The notes under the pieces: model-generated
The model's input: only the letters and a program-made list of their open reading frames with translations
What the model was told of the DNA's origin: nothing
The model's database searches: none
Program-made: the position numbers and the translations under genes
Shown here: positions 1 to 5,137 of the stretch, piece after piece
Position numbering within the stretch: position 1 is the stretch's first letter
How the letters are laid out: each line of letters starts with the position of its first letter
From: an uncultured Eubacteriales bacterium
GTDB taxonomy: Bacteria; Bacillota; Clostridia; Oscillospirales; UMGS1783
NCBI GenBank assembly: GCA_905209135.1
Contig: CAJLRT010000093.1
Coordinates: forward strand, 1 to 5,417
Length of the DNA: 5,417 bases
Direction of reading: 5' to 3'

Positions 1-41
1 CAAAGAACTGCCTTTATCAGCATAACACATAATTTATTGTC

Positions 42-67
42 TGTAAAGCGCAAAATTGCTCTTTACA
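42..67. promoter_or_regulatory. 26-bp palindromic operator over the -35 box of the cassette promoter
   Basis: The left arm TGTAAAGCGCAA (42-53) and right arm TTGCTCTTTACA (56-67) are reverse complements with a single mismatch, around a central AA. The right arm contains the -35 hexamer TTTACA (62-67), so a bound dimer would block RNA polymerase. The first gene downstream encodes an XRE/S24 repressor, so autoregulation through this site is the simplest reading. It does not resemble the Bacillota LexA box (CGAAC N4 GTTCG type). A second, weaker dyad, GCATT (73-77) and AATGC (92-96), flanks the -10 box. Confidence 0.75.
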
Positions 68-90
68 AAAAAGCATTGCTGTGCTATGAT
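62..90 (+). promoter_or_regulatory. Sigma-A type promoter of the repressor-polymerase operon
   Basis: TTTACA (62-67) and TATGAT (85-90) are separated by exactly 17 bp; each matches the consensus at five of six positions. The start of transcription would be near 97, giving a leader of about 43 nt before the ATG at 140. No other comparable promoter is visible between the four genes that follow, so this one probably serves all of them. Confidence 0.8.
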
Positions 91-99
91 GAATGCAGA

Positions 100-114
100 G
101 GGGAAAACGTCCCC
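100..114 (+). other. Small hairpin in the 5' leader of the cassette mRNA
   Basis: GGGGA (100-104) pairs with TCCCC (110-114) around a 5-nt loop, just after the predicted transcription start. It sits well before the ribosome site (GAGGTG, 129-134) and does not hide it. It may stabilise the 5' end of the mRNA or be chance. Confidence 0.35.
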
Positions 115-139
115 ATAAACCTTGCAATGAGGTGAGCGC

Positions 140-985
140 ATGCCCAGAGAAAAAACTGAAAAAAAGGCCCGCAACGCCGGAGGCCGGCCGCTGACCGACA
201 CAGAGCGTCGCGCGCACGTCGGCCAGGTGATCCGCAAGTACCGCACCGCCGCGGGCATGGATCAGGCGGCGCTGGCCGCCAGGCTCGGCTGCACCAAGAC
301 CGCCATCGGCAACTGGGAACTGGGGCTGACGCGCCCGGACATCGACAACGTCCCCAGGATCTGCCGGGCGCTGAAGCTCCCGGTGACGGAGCTGCTGGGC
401 ATAGAGTCGGAAGCGGCGCTGCCCCGTGAGGACCAAAGCCTGCTGGAGACGTATCACCGGCTGGACAGGTTCGACCAGAACACCATCCGCCAGCTCATGG
501 AGCGGCTCTTGTTCCAGCAGGACCGCAAGGAAAAGACCCGGCTGCGCCAGGCCTACCGGCCGCTTTGCCTCTATGCGGAGGCCGCGTCCGCGGGCGTCGC
601 CGCGCCGATGGCCGACCACGCAGAACAGGAAACAGTCTACGCGCTTGAGGCCAGCATCCCTCATGGCACGGATTGCATTATCCCCGTGAACGGCCGGAGC
701 ATGGAGCCCACCTATCGCAACGGGAGTTATGTCTACGTGGACACCCGCGCCGCGATCCAGCCCGGGCAGGTGGGCATCTTCATCGTCAACGGCGAAGCGT
801 TCATCAAGGAATACCAGCCCGACGGCCTGCACTCGCACAATCCCCGCTACAAGACGATCTACACGGGTGAGGGCGCCGACGTACGCTGCTGCGGACGCGT
901 GACCGGCGCGGTCGCGGAGGGCGACATCGCCACCGGCCCGCTCGCCGAGAAGGTCATGGCCGCCTTTGACGGGGCGGACGAATAA
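140..985 (+). CDS. XRE-family self-cleaving repressor with S24 (LexA/UmuD-like) peptidase domain
   Basis: This 281-aa cytoplasmic protein is built like LexA, lambda CI and HdiR. A basic N-terminal extension (1-25) precedes an XRE helix-turn-helix domain (about 27-87; the helix pair lies near DQAALAARLG and TKTAIGNWELG, 41-62). A charged helical linker follows (about 95-140), then an S24 peptidase domain. The expected cleavage bond is Ala151-Gly152 (EAASAGVA). The nucleophile is Ser187 in GRSMEPTYRNG and the general base is Lys223 in GEAFIKEY, 36 residues apart as in the family, so autocleavage should work. Family knowledge: RecA-ssDNA filaments stimulate cleavage, which destroys repression. 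Inference: it represses its own operon through the palindrome at 42-67. The ATG is preceded by GAGGTG at 5 nt. The next gene begins 11 nt after the stop. At 281 aa it is longer than LexA because of the extension and linker. It could instead be a prophage CI-type repressor, but the polymerase operon makes an HdiR-like role more likely. Confidence 0.9.
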   Translation: MPREKTEKKARNAGGRPLTDTERRAHVGQVIRKYRTAAGMDQAALAARLGCTKTAIGNWELGLTRPDIDNVPRICRALKLPVTELLGIESEAALPREDQSLLETYHRLDRFDQNTIRQLMERLLFQQDRKEKTRLRQAYRPLCLYAEAASAGVAAPMADHAEQETVYALEASIPHGTDCIIPVNGRSMEPTYRNGSYVYVDTRAAIQPGQVGIFIVNGEAFIKEYQPDGLHSHNPRYKTIYTGEGADVRCCGRVTGAVAEGDIATGPLAEKVMAAFDGADE

Positions 986-996
986 GGGGGCGCCGC

Positions 997-1314
997 ATGA
1001 AAACGCAAAAGCCCTTGAAGGGCGCCCGGCCGCCGCGCATGGAGAGGGTATACGTAAAGGTCAATTCAGACTTTGACGCCACCGGCTACATGCAGCCGCG
1101 CTCCATCACCTGGGCGGACGGCAGGACATTCAGGATCGACGCCGTCAGGGATTACCGCCCGGCGGCCTGTTACCGGCAGGGCGCGGAAGGCTCGTGCTAT
1201 ACGGTGGTGATCCGCGGCGAGGAAAAGCGCCTCTTCTTTGAATGGACGAACTCCGCCTTTGCCAGCCGCGTCGCGCGCTGGTATGTGGAAACGGCAGTCG
1301 CGGAGGCGAACTGA
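997..1314 (+). CDS. Small conserved-looking protein of a translesion polymerase operon, function unknown
   Basis: This 105-aa protein sits between repressor and polymerase, 11 nt after the repressor stop, with ribosome site AAGGGGG (984-990) 6 nt before the ATG. It has no signal peptide, membrane segment or cysteine cluster. A basic start (about 1-20) is followed by a beta-rich body: VYVKVNSDFD, then SITWADGRTFRIDAVRD (about 37-53), YTVVIRGEEKRLFFEW (about 68-83), and a final RVARWYVE. From memory, similar small proteins occur beside Y-family polymerases in clostridial genomes. The pattern (W-x-GR-x-hydrophobic, VxD, YxVxI, LFFE, RWYVE) also recalls DUF6504 proteins encoded next to ImuB-type polymerases in Actinobacteria, but that is pattern matching by eye. 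A role as an accessory factor for the polymerase is inferred from position only. Confidence 0.75.
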   Translation: MKTQKPLKGARPPRMERVYVKVNSDFDATGYMQPRSITWADGRTFRIDAVRDYRPAACYRQGAEGSCYTVVIRGEEKRLFFEWTNSAFASRVARWYVETAVAEAN

Positions 1315-1362
1315 CCCGGCAGCGTATGAGCGAATGCCCAAGAGGAAAGGAGGCCGGCGGGA

Positions 1363-2922
1363 ATGTCGGAAAAGGCGCGGCAGTATGTGGCGATCGACGC
1401 CAAGAGTTTCTACGCGAGCGTCGAATGCGTGGAGCGGCATTTGAACCCGCTGACCACCAACCTTGTCGTCGCGGACGAGAGCCGCACGGAAAAGACGATC
1501 TGCCTCGCCGTCTCCCCGGCATTGAAGGCGCACAAGGTTCCAGGCCGGCCGAGGCTGTTCGAGGTGATCCAGCGCATCCGGGAGGTCAACCGGGAACGCC
1601 TGAAGGCAGGCATACGCTCCGGGGCCATCCGGCTCGACCCGGAGACACGGGAATACCGCTTCTCTTCCGCCTCGTTCGACGCGGAGGCGCTCGCGGCCGA
1701 CCCCTCTCTGGAAGTGTCCTATATCGTCGCGCCGCCCCGGATGCGGCTCTACGAAGAGTACAGCAGCAGGATCTACGCCACCTACCTTAAGTACGTCGCC
1801 CCTGAGGACATACTCGTATACTCCATCGACGAGGTGTTCATCGACGTGACGGACTATCTGCGCACCTACGGCATGAGCGCGCATGAGATGACCATGACGA
1901 TGGTGCGCGATGTATTGTACAACACCGGCATCACCGCCACGGCGGGGATCGGCACGAACCTGTATCTCGCCAAGATCGCTATGGACATCGTGGCAAAGAA
2001 GGCCACGCCGGACAAGGATGGCGTGCGCATCGCGGAACTGGATGAAATGAAGTACCGGGAGCTTTTGTGGACGCATCGCCCGCTGACTGATTTCTGGCGC
2101 GTCGGCGTCGGCATTTCCAGAAAGCTGGAAGCCATGCACCTGCGCACGATGGGCGACGTGGCGCGAGCTTCTCTCGACCCTGTCGCGGAAGATCTGCTGT
2201 ACAAAACATTCGGCGTCAACGCCGAGCTGCTCATCGACCACGCCTGGGGCTGGGAGCCGGTGACCATGGAGGTCATAAAGCAGTACCGGCCCTCCACCAG
2301 CAGCCTTTCCTCCGGGCAGGTGCTGCACTGCCCCTACGATTTTGAGAAGGGCCGCCTGATCGTCCGCGAGATGACCGAGCTGTTGGCGCTGGATCTGGTC
2401 AGGAAGCGCGTGGTCACCAGGCAGATGGTGCTGGACATCGGCTACGACCGGGAGAGTCTCGCCGGGGAGCGCGGGAAACGGTATGCCGGCGAAGTCGCTA
2501 CGGATCGCTACGGGCGCAAGATCCCCCGGCACGCCCATGGCACCGGGAACATCGGCCGCTATACCAGCTCCACGCACGCGCTGATGAAGGCGGTACTCGA
2601 CCTGTACGACCGTGTGGTGGACAGGGATCTGCTGATCCGCCGGGTCAATATCACCGCCTGTGACCTCATCCCCGAGGACGCGGTCCCGGAAGACAGGCCC
2701 GTGCAGCTTGACATGTTCACGGACTATGAGGCCGTGGCACGCGAGAAAGAAGCACTGCGCTCCGCCGAGGAACGGGAGCGCAGGCTGCAACAGGCGACGC
2801 TGGCCATACAGGACAGATTTGGGAAGAACGCGATGCTCAAGGGGATGAACCTGATGGAGGGCGGCACGACCATGGAGCGAAACGGCCAGATCGGCGGGCA
2901 CAAGGCGGGTGACGGGCTGTGA
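1363..2922 (+). CDS. Y-family (UmuC/DinB-like) translesion DNA polymerase
   Basis: This 519-aa error-prone polymerase inserts nucleotides opposite damaged template bases. The palm has metal ligands Asp12 in IDAKSFYASVE and Asp156-Glu157 in YSIDEVFIDVT, and Tyr17 is the likely steric gate against ribonucleotides. Residues 31-69 hold the nucleotide-binding fingers (VVADESRTEKTICLAVSP). About 80-122 is a longer insert than in UmuC or DinB. The thumb (about 240-300) and little finger (about 310-435) follow. QLDMF (448-452) is a good beta-clamp-binding motif. A charged coiled-coil-like stretch (455-485) leads into a tail (RNGQIGGHKAG, 506-516) of the kind seen in Bacillota UvrX/YqjW-like polymerases. 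The start is set by AAAGGAGG (1346-1353), 9 nt before the ATG and 48 nt after the previous gene. The stop overlaps the YolD gene. The whole fold looks intact. It is closer to UvrX/YqjW-type enzymes than to housekeeping DinB. Confidence 0.93.
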   Translation: MSEKARQYVAIDAKSFYASVECVERHLNPLTTNLVVADESRTEKTICLAVSPALKAHKVPGRPRLFEVIQRIREVNRERLKAGIRSGAIRLDPETREYRFSSASFDAEALAADPSLEVSYIVAPPRMRLYEEYSSRIYATYLKYVAPEDILVYSIDEVFIDVTDYLRTYGMSAHEMTMTMVRDVLYNTGITATAGIGTNLYLAKIAMDIVAKKATPDKDGVRIAELDEMKYRELLWTHRPLTDFWRVGVGISRKLEAMHLRTMGDVARASLDPVAEDLLYKTFGVNAELLIDHAWGWEPVTMEVIKQYRPSTSSLSSGQVLHCPYDFEKGRLIVREMTELLALDLVRKRVVTRQMVLDIGYDRESLAGERGKRYAGEVATDRYGRKIPRHAHGTGNIGRYTSSTHALMKAVLDLYDRVVDRDLLIRRVNITACDLIPEDAVPEDRPVQLDMFTDYEAVAREKEALRSAEERERRLQQATLAIQDRFGKNAMLKGMNLMEGGTTMERNGQIGGHKAGDGL

Positions 2923-3401
2923 CGGATAAAGACTTCCCCTACGCGGACATACTGCACTTGCCCCATCACAGGGCGGCAGGCCGGGCGCACATGAGCCTGC
3001 ACGACCGTGCCGCGCAATTTGCCCCCTTCGCGGCGCTGACCGGGTTTGACGGCGTGATCGCGGAGACAGGCAGGCAGACGGAGTGCCGGGCGGAATTGTC
3101 GGAAAGCGAAACGGTGCTGCTGGACCGCAAGCTCGCGCGCATCATTGAAAGTCTTCAGCAGGGACAGCATCCGACGGTCACGGTGGAGTATTTCGAGGCG
3201 GACGTGCGCAAGGATGGCGGCGCGTACAGGCAGTGTTCGGGAGAGGTAAAAAAGATTGACCTTTTCGAGAGGACGATTGTGTTTGTAGAGGAAAACTGCC
3301 GCTCTGGCGGGAAGACTATTCCCATGGACGACGTCGTGGACATCCGAGGAGAAGCGCTGGAAGCCCTTGAAGATGCCTGCGAGGGCGACGACGCCTTTTG
3401 A
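2919..3401 (+). CDS. YolD-like family protein coupled to the Y-family polymerase
   Basis: This 160-aa protein carries the YolD-like signature near residues 22-46 (RAHMSLHDRAAQFAPFAALT). A helical stretch (about 55-82) follows, then a beta-rich C-terminal half (TVTVEYFEAD, KKIDLFERTIVFVE, KTIPMDDVVDIRGE) and an acidic end. YolD proteins are found next to UmuC/UvrX-type polymerases in Bacillota and have been proposed to be UmuD-like partners; their biochemistry is poorly known. The start is GTG at 2919, where GTGA overlaps the polymerase stop TGA by 4 bp, typical of translational coupling. AAGGCGGG (2902-2909) is a usable ribosome site 9 nt upstream. The first in-frame ATG lies at codon 25, inside the conserved motif, so it is unlikely to be the true start. 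It is the last gene of the cassette. Confidence 0.85.
   Translation: MTDKDFPYADILHLPHHRAAGRAHMSLHDRAAQFAPFAALTGFDGVIAETGRQTECRAELSESETVLLDRKLARIIESLQQGQHPTVTVEYFEADVRKDGGAYRQCSGEVKKIDLFERTIVFVEENCRSGGKTIPMDDVVDIRGEALEALEDACEGDDAF
3382..3399 (+). terminator. Possible weak terminator overlapping the end of the YolD gene
   Basis: AGGGCG (3382-3387) pairs with CGCCTT (3392-3397, including one G-U pair) around a 4-nt loop, within a run of four T. The stem is short and the T tract small, and it lies within the last codons, so this is only a candidate end for the operon mRNA. Confidence 0.3.
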
Positions 3402-3420
3402 AGAGCGAGAAGTATAGGAG

Positions 3421-3447
3421 TCGTCATGCGGAGCGTCGCCGAATCAC
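3421..3447. repeat. Possible degenerate intergenic repeat
   Basis: The stretch TCATGCGGAGCGTCGCCGAA (3424-3443) resembles a dispersed intergenic repeat I recall from many bacterial genomes, of the form TCATTCTGAGCGNAGCGAAG. It lies between two convergent genes, the usual setting for such elements. There is only one copy in the window, so its repeat nature is inferred. Confidence 0.25.
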
Positions 3448-3575
3448 CCGCACAGATGGCATGATCCAGCTTGACGATCAGCGTCGTGGCGGTGATGGTG
3501 GCGTTGTCGCTGGTCGCAGAATTCGCCGTCCGAATGGTCAATGATGGTCATGCTGCCCGTTGCGATGATCGTCAT
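3444..3575 (-). pseudogene. Short ORF with ribosome site; possible remnant of a phage tail gene
   Basis: A 43-codon minus-strand ORF starts with ATG at 3575 behind GGGGAGGCGG (3590-3581), which is a strong ribosome site. Its first 17 residues, MTIIATGSMTIIDHSDG, resemble the N-termini of some Clostridia phage tail or host-recognition proteins (a repeated TII..GS.TI.D pattern). After that the sequence turns into a His/Arg-rich run ending in CHLCG, and a different reading frame opens (TTG near 3541) that looks more protein-like, which would fit a frameshifted or fused remnant. It lies downstream of the fic terminator and no promoter of its own is visible. It could also be a functionless ORF. 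Confidence 0.3.
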
Positions 3576-3607
3576 GTATACCGCCTCCCCGTTTTCAAAA
3601 ACCGCTC

Positions 3608-3637
3608 AAAAGGCGCCTCTCCGCGTGAAAGCGCCTT
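3608..3637 (-). terminator. Terminator of the fic gene (possibly bidirectional)
   Basis: GCGCCTT (3631-3637) and AAGGCGC (3610-3616) form a perfect 7-bp stem with a 14-nt loop. On the minus strand it starts 16 nt after the fic stop and runs into TTTT (3611-3608), with another TTTTT at 3601-3597. Read on the plus strand the stem is followed by TTGTTTG, so it may also stop transcripts from the cassette. Confidence 0.6.
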
Positions 3638-3652
3638 GTTTGAATACCGACT

Positions 3653-4828
3653 TTAGTTCCTTTGAATGAGAAAAACCGCTTTTTTGCCTTCCATCGTCCG
3701 TTCCAGAACGCCGCATTCGCACAACCTCAACAAATCCTTGCGTGCCGTCTCGGTGACGATCTTGTACTTTTTCCGCCATGTCTCCACTGTGACGCGCTCA
3801 TGATCCCCTTCCAGCAGCCATTTCGCGCCGGCCAGCTGGCGGCTGTTGAGTTGCCCCGAGTTCTCCAACTCCCGCAGCCGCGCCCCAGCAAGTACGTGGT
3901 GGGTGAGATGGTTCTCCATCTCCTGCACGCTGCGGGCCAGCATGCCGCTGTAAAAATCAATGAAGTAGGTCATGTCGCCCTCGGATTCTTCCACATTGGC
4001 CATTGCCCGGTAATACTTTCCCCGCTCCTTAGCCACGAGGTTGGAGATCGAGAAGTAGCGGAAAAACGCATAGCCCGATTGTATCAGCATCATGTAGCTC
4101 AGCGCCCGCGCCGTGCGTCCGTTGCCGTCCGCGAAGGGATGCACATAGGCAAGATAGAAGTGCGCCGCGCACGCCTTGAGAACCGGATGCAGCTCACTTT
4201 CGTGGATGAACGCCGCCAGCGCGCGCATCATCTCTGGTACCCGCGCCGCCTCCGGCGGGCGATAGACCACATCCTCCCGGCCCATGACATATACCTGCTT
4301 TTTCCGGTATCCCTCCACTACTTCTTCCGCAGCCGACCGCGTCACGATCCGGGCGATTTCAACAATCGTGTCCTCGGTGATTTCCTCATCCAGATGCCCC
4401 AGCGCATAGGTCAGGGCGTCGTAGTTGTTCTTCACCATCTGCTCAGACTTATCCTTTGGCTTGCGGTCCCTGCGCAGGAAATTGGCGGCGGCCTCCCGCG
4501 AGGTAAACGCGCCCTCGATCATGCTGGAAAACACGGCTTCGTCAATAACCGCGTCGTCCGCCATGCGCAGAAGCGCCGGGCTGTCAAACAGCGCGTCCCG
4601 GCGTGCAAGCGCGGCTATGGCGTCGCACTGCCGCTCGATGCTCGGATTGAGTACAAACCAGAACAACCTGCCCGCCTGATCCTTCAGCGTGAACTCCGTC
4701 GCCCGCGCCCGCCGCGCCTCTTGCAGCGCCGGCCAGAACGACGAAATCGGCCGCGACACGGGCAGGCGGTGAATGATCTCCGCGCGGGAAAGATACCGTT
4801 CAATAAATTCTTCAATCAGATAGTCCAT
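3653..4828 (-). CDS. Fic-domain protein AMP transferase with N-terminal inhibitory helix and C-terminal winged helix
   Basis: This is a 391-aa cytoplasmic enzyme of the Fic family, which usually transfers AMP from ATP to a hydroxyl side chain of a target protein. The active-site loop HPFADGNGRTAR (230-241) is complete: catalytic His230, Asp234 for the metal, and Gly-Asn-Gly-Arg for the phosphates. SSMIEG (101-106) fits the inhibitory helix motif [S/T]xxxE[G/N], with Glu105 placed to block ATP binding; being N-terminal in the same chain this makes it a class II Fic protein. Residues 328-390 look like a winged helix (ETARKDLLRLCECGVLER), common in this architecture. The start at 4828 is chosen because AGGAGG lies 8 nt upstream and the predicted transcript starts near 4850; the ORF is open back to a TTG at 4885, but that lies inside the promoter. 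The target is unknown. It is convergent with the polymerase cassette. Confidence 0.9.
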   Translation of the reverse strand: MDYLIEEFIERYLSRAEIIHRLPVSRPISSFWPALQEARRARATEFTLKDQAGRLFWFVLNPSIERQCDAIAALARRDALFDSPALLRMADDAVIDEAVFSSMIEGAFTSREAAANFLRRDRKPKDKSEQMVKNNYDALTYALGHLDEEITEDTIVEIARIVTRSAAEEVVEGYRKKQVYVMGREDVVYRPPEAARVPEMMRALAAFIHESELHPVLKACAAHFYLAYVHPFADGNGRTARALSYMMLIQSGYAFFRYFSISNLVAKERGKYYRAMANVEESEGDMTYFIDFYSGMLARSVQEMENHLTHHVLAGARLRELENSGQLNSRQLAGAKWLLEGDHERVTVETWRKKYKIVTETARKDLLRLCECGVLERTMEGKKAVFLIQRN

Positions 4829-4836
4829 CTCCTGAG

Positions 4837-4842
4837 CCTCCT
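4837..4842 (-). promoter_or_regulatory. Ribosome binding site that decides the fic start
   Basis: On the minus strand AGGAGG lies 8 nt before the ATG at 4828. The alternative starts, ATG at 4858 and TTG at 4885, have no such site. Confidence 0.8.
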
Positions 4843-4856
4843 GCGTTTCTGCTGCC

Positions 4857-4885
4857 ATTTTACTACTATTTTTCTGCCAATGCAA
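4857..4885 (-). promoter_or_regulatory. Promoter of the fic gene
   Basis: Minus-strand TTGCAT (4885-4880) and TAAAAT (4862-4857) are 17 bp apart. The -10 matches consensus at five of six positions, the -35 at only three. Transcription would begin near 4850, giving a leader of about 22 nt that contains the AGGAGG. Confidence 0.55.
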
Positions 4886-5019
4886 GAGGCGTATTCAGAA
4901 AACGGCGTTCTCAGCCGTCCCAAATCTCGCAGGAGGAATTGGCGCTGTAATGTACGTTTGCGGTCGGCAAGCAGGGTACGCAAATTGCTGGCGATCCCCA
5001 TCTATCCTCCGGGGTAGGG

Positions 5020-5048
5020 AAGTATACTTTATATCAACGCCGTTTACA
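5020..5048 (-). promoter_or_regulatory. Candidate promoter with a palindrome over its -10 box
   Basis: Minus-strand TGTAAA (5048-5043) and TATACT (5026-5021) are 16 bp apart, about 20-25 bp before the ATG at 5001. The perfect 10-bp palindrome AAGTATACTT (5020-5029) covers the -10 and could be an operator. The -35 is weak. Transcripts from here could also run into fic. Confidence 0.4.
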
Positions 5049-5068
5049 GCGGTTCTACCGCATAAAGA

Positions 5069-5112
5069 CCCCCGATGTGATAGGGCGCTTCTGTCCCATA
5101 TCCTATCAGGGG
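5069..5112 (-). terminator. Imperfect hairpin after the edge gene, possible terminator
   Basis: TGATAGG (5078-5084) and CCTATCA (5102-5108) form a perfect 7-bp stem with a 17-nt loop. Outer CCCC and GGGG can extend it by 4 bp, leaving a 5-nt bulge on one side. It begins about 25 nt after the stop of the minus-strand gene at 5138. The T tract after it (TCTTTAT) is poor, so it may be a processing or stability hairpin instead. Confidence 0.4.
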
Positions 5113-5137
5113 TTTGCAGTGTCTGAAAAATGATCGC

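Larger units (their letters stand above)
4816..5001 (-). pseudogene. Probable remnant of a small XRE-type regulator, upstream of and overlapping fic
   Basis: A 61-codon minus-strand ORF starts with ATG at 5001 after GGAGG (5010-5006; the 4-nt spacing is tight). Its first 17 residues, MGIASNLRTLLADRKRT (4951-5001), match the usual opening of small Bacillota XRE regulators (M.IG.NLK.LLKD..MT). The expected QLA..G helix-turn-helix that should follow is absent; the sequence becomes Arg-rich and ends 13 bp inside the fic gene. A promoter and a palindrome lie just upstream, as for an autoregulated regulator. I read it as a gene whose 5' end survived a rearrangement. Alternatively it is a short upstream ORF coupled to fic. 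It has no [S/T]xxxE[G/N] motif, so it is not a FicA/VbhA-type antitoxin. Confidence 0.4.

Noticed and set aside
17..838. 273-codon minus-strand open frame
   Set aside because: Antisense to the repressor gene and runs over its promoter and operator; no recognisable domain.
1066..2901. 611-codon minus-strand open frame
   Set aside because: It lies opposite the clearly functional polymerase gene. Its translation is rich in Arg, His, Val and Pro with no motifs, the usual antisense shadow in GC-rich coding DNA.
3426..3464. Tiny plus-strand ORF (12 codons) after AGGAG, just behind the YolD gene
   Set aside because: Too short to support, and it overlaps the possible intergenic repeat.
3471..3656. 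61-codon plus-strand frame with a hydrophobic start that looks like a membrane segment
   Set aside because: TTG start without a ribosome site, no similarity I can name, and it runs through the fic terminator.
4829..4885. N-terminal extension of the Fic protein to TTG at 4885 or ATG at 4858
   Set aside because: Both lie within the predicted promoter and lack a ribosome site, whereas AGGAGG sits 8 nt before the ATG at 4828.
4816..5001. Small antitoxin of a FicT/FicA or VbhT/VbhA-type pair
   Set aside because: The ORF lacks the [S/T]xxxE[G/N] motif, and the Fic protein already carries its own inhibitory helix.
3662..5017. 451-codon plus-strand open frame
   Set aside because: Antisense shadow of the Fic gene, which has the catalytic motif, ribosome site and promoter.
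5043..5048. TGTAAA on the minus strand as a second half-site of the cassette operator
   Set aside because: Only the six-base core matches and there is no inverted partner, so chance is the simpler explanation.
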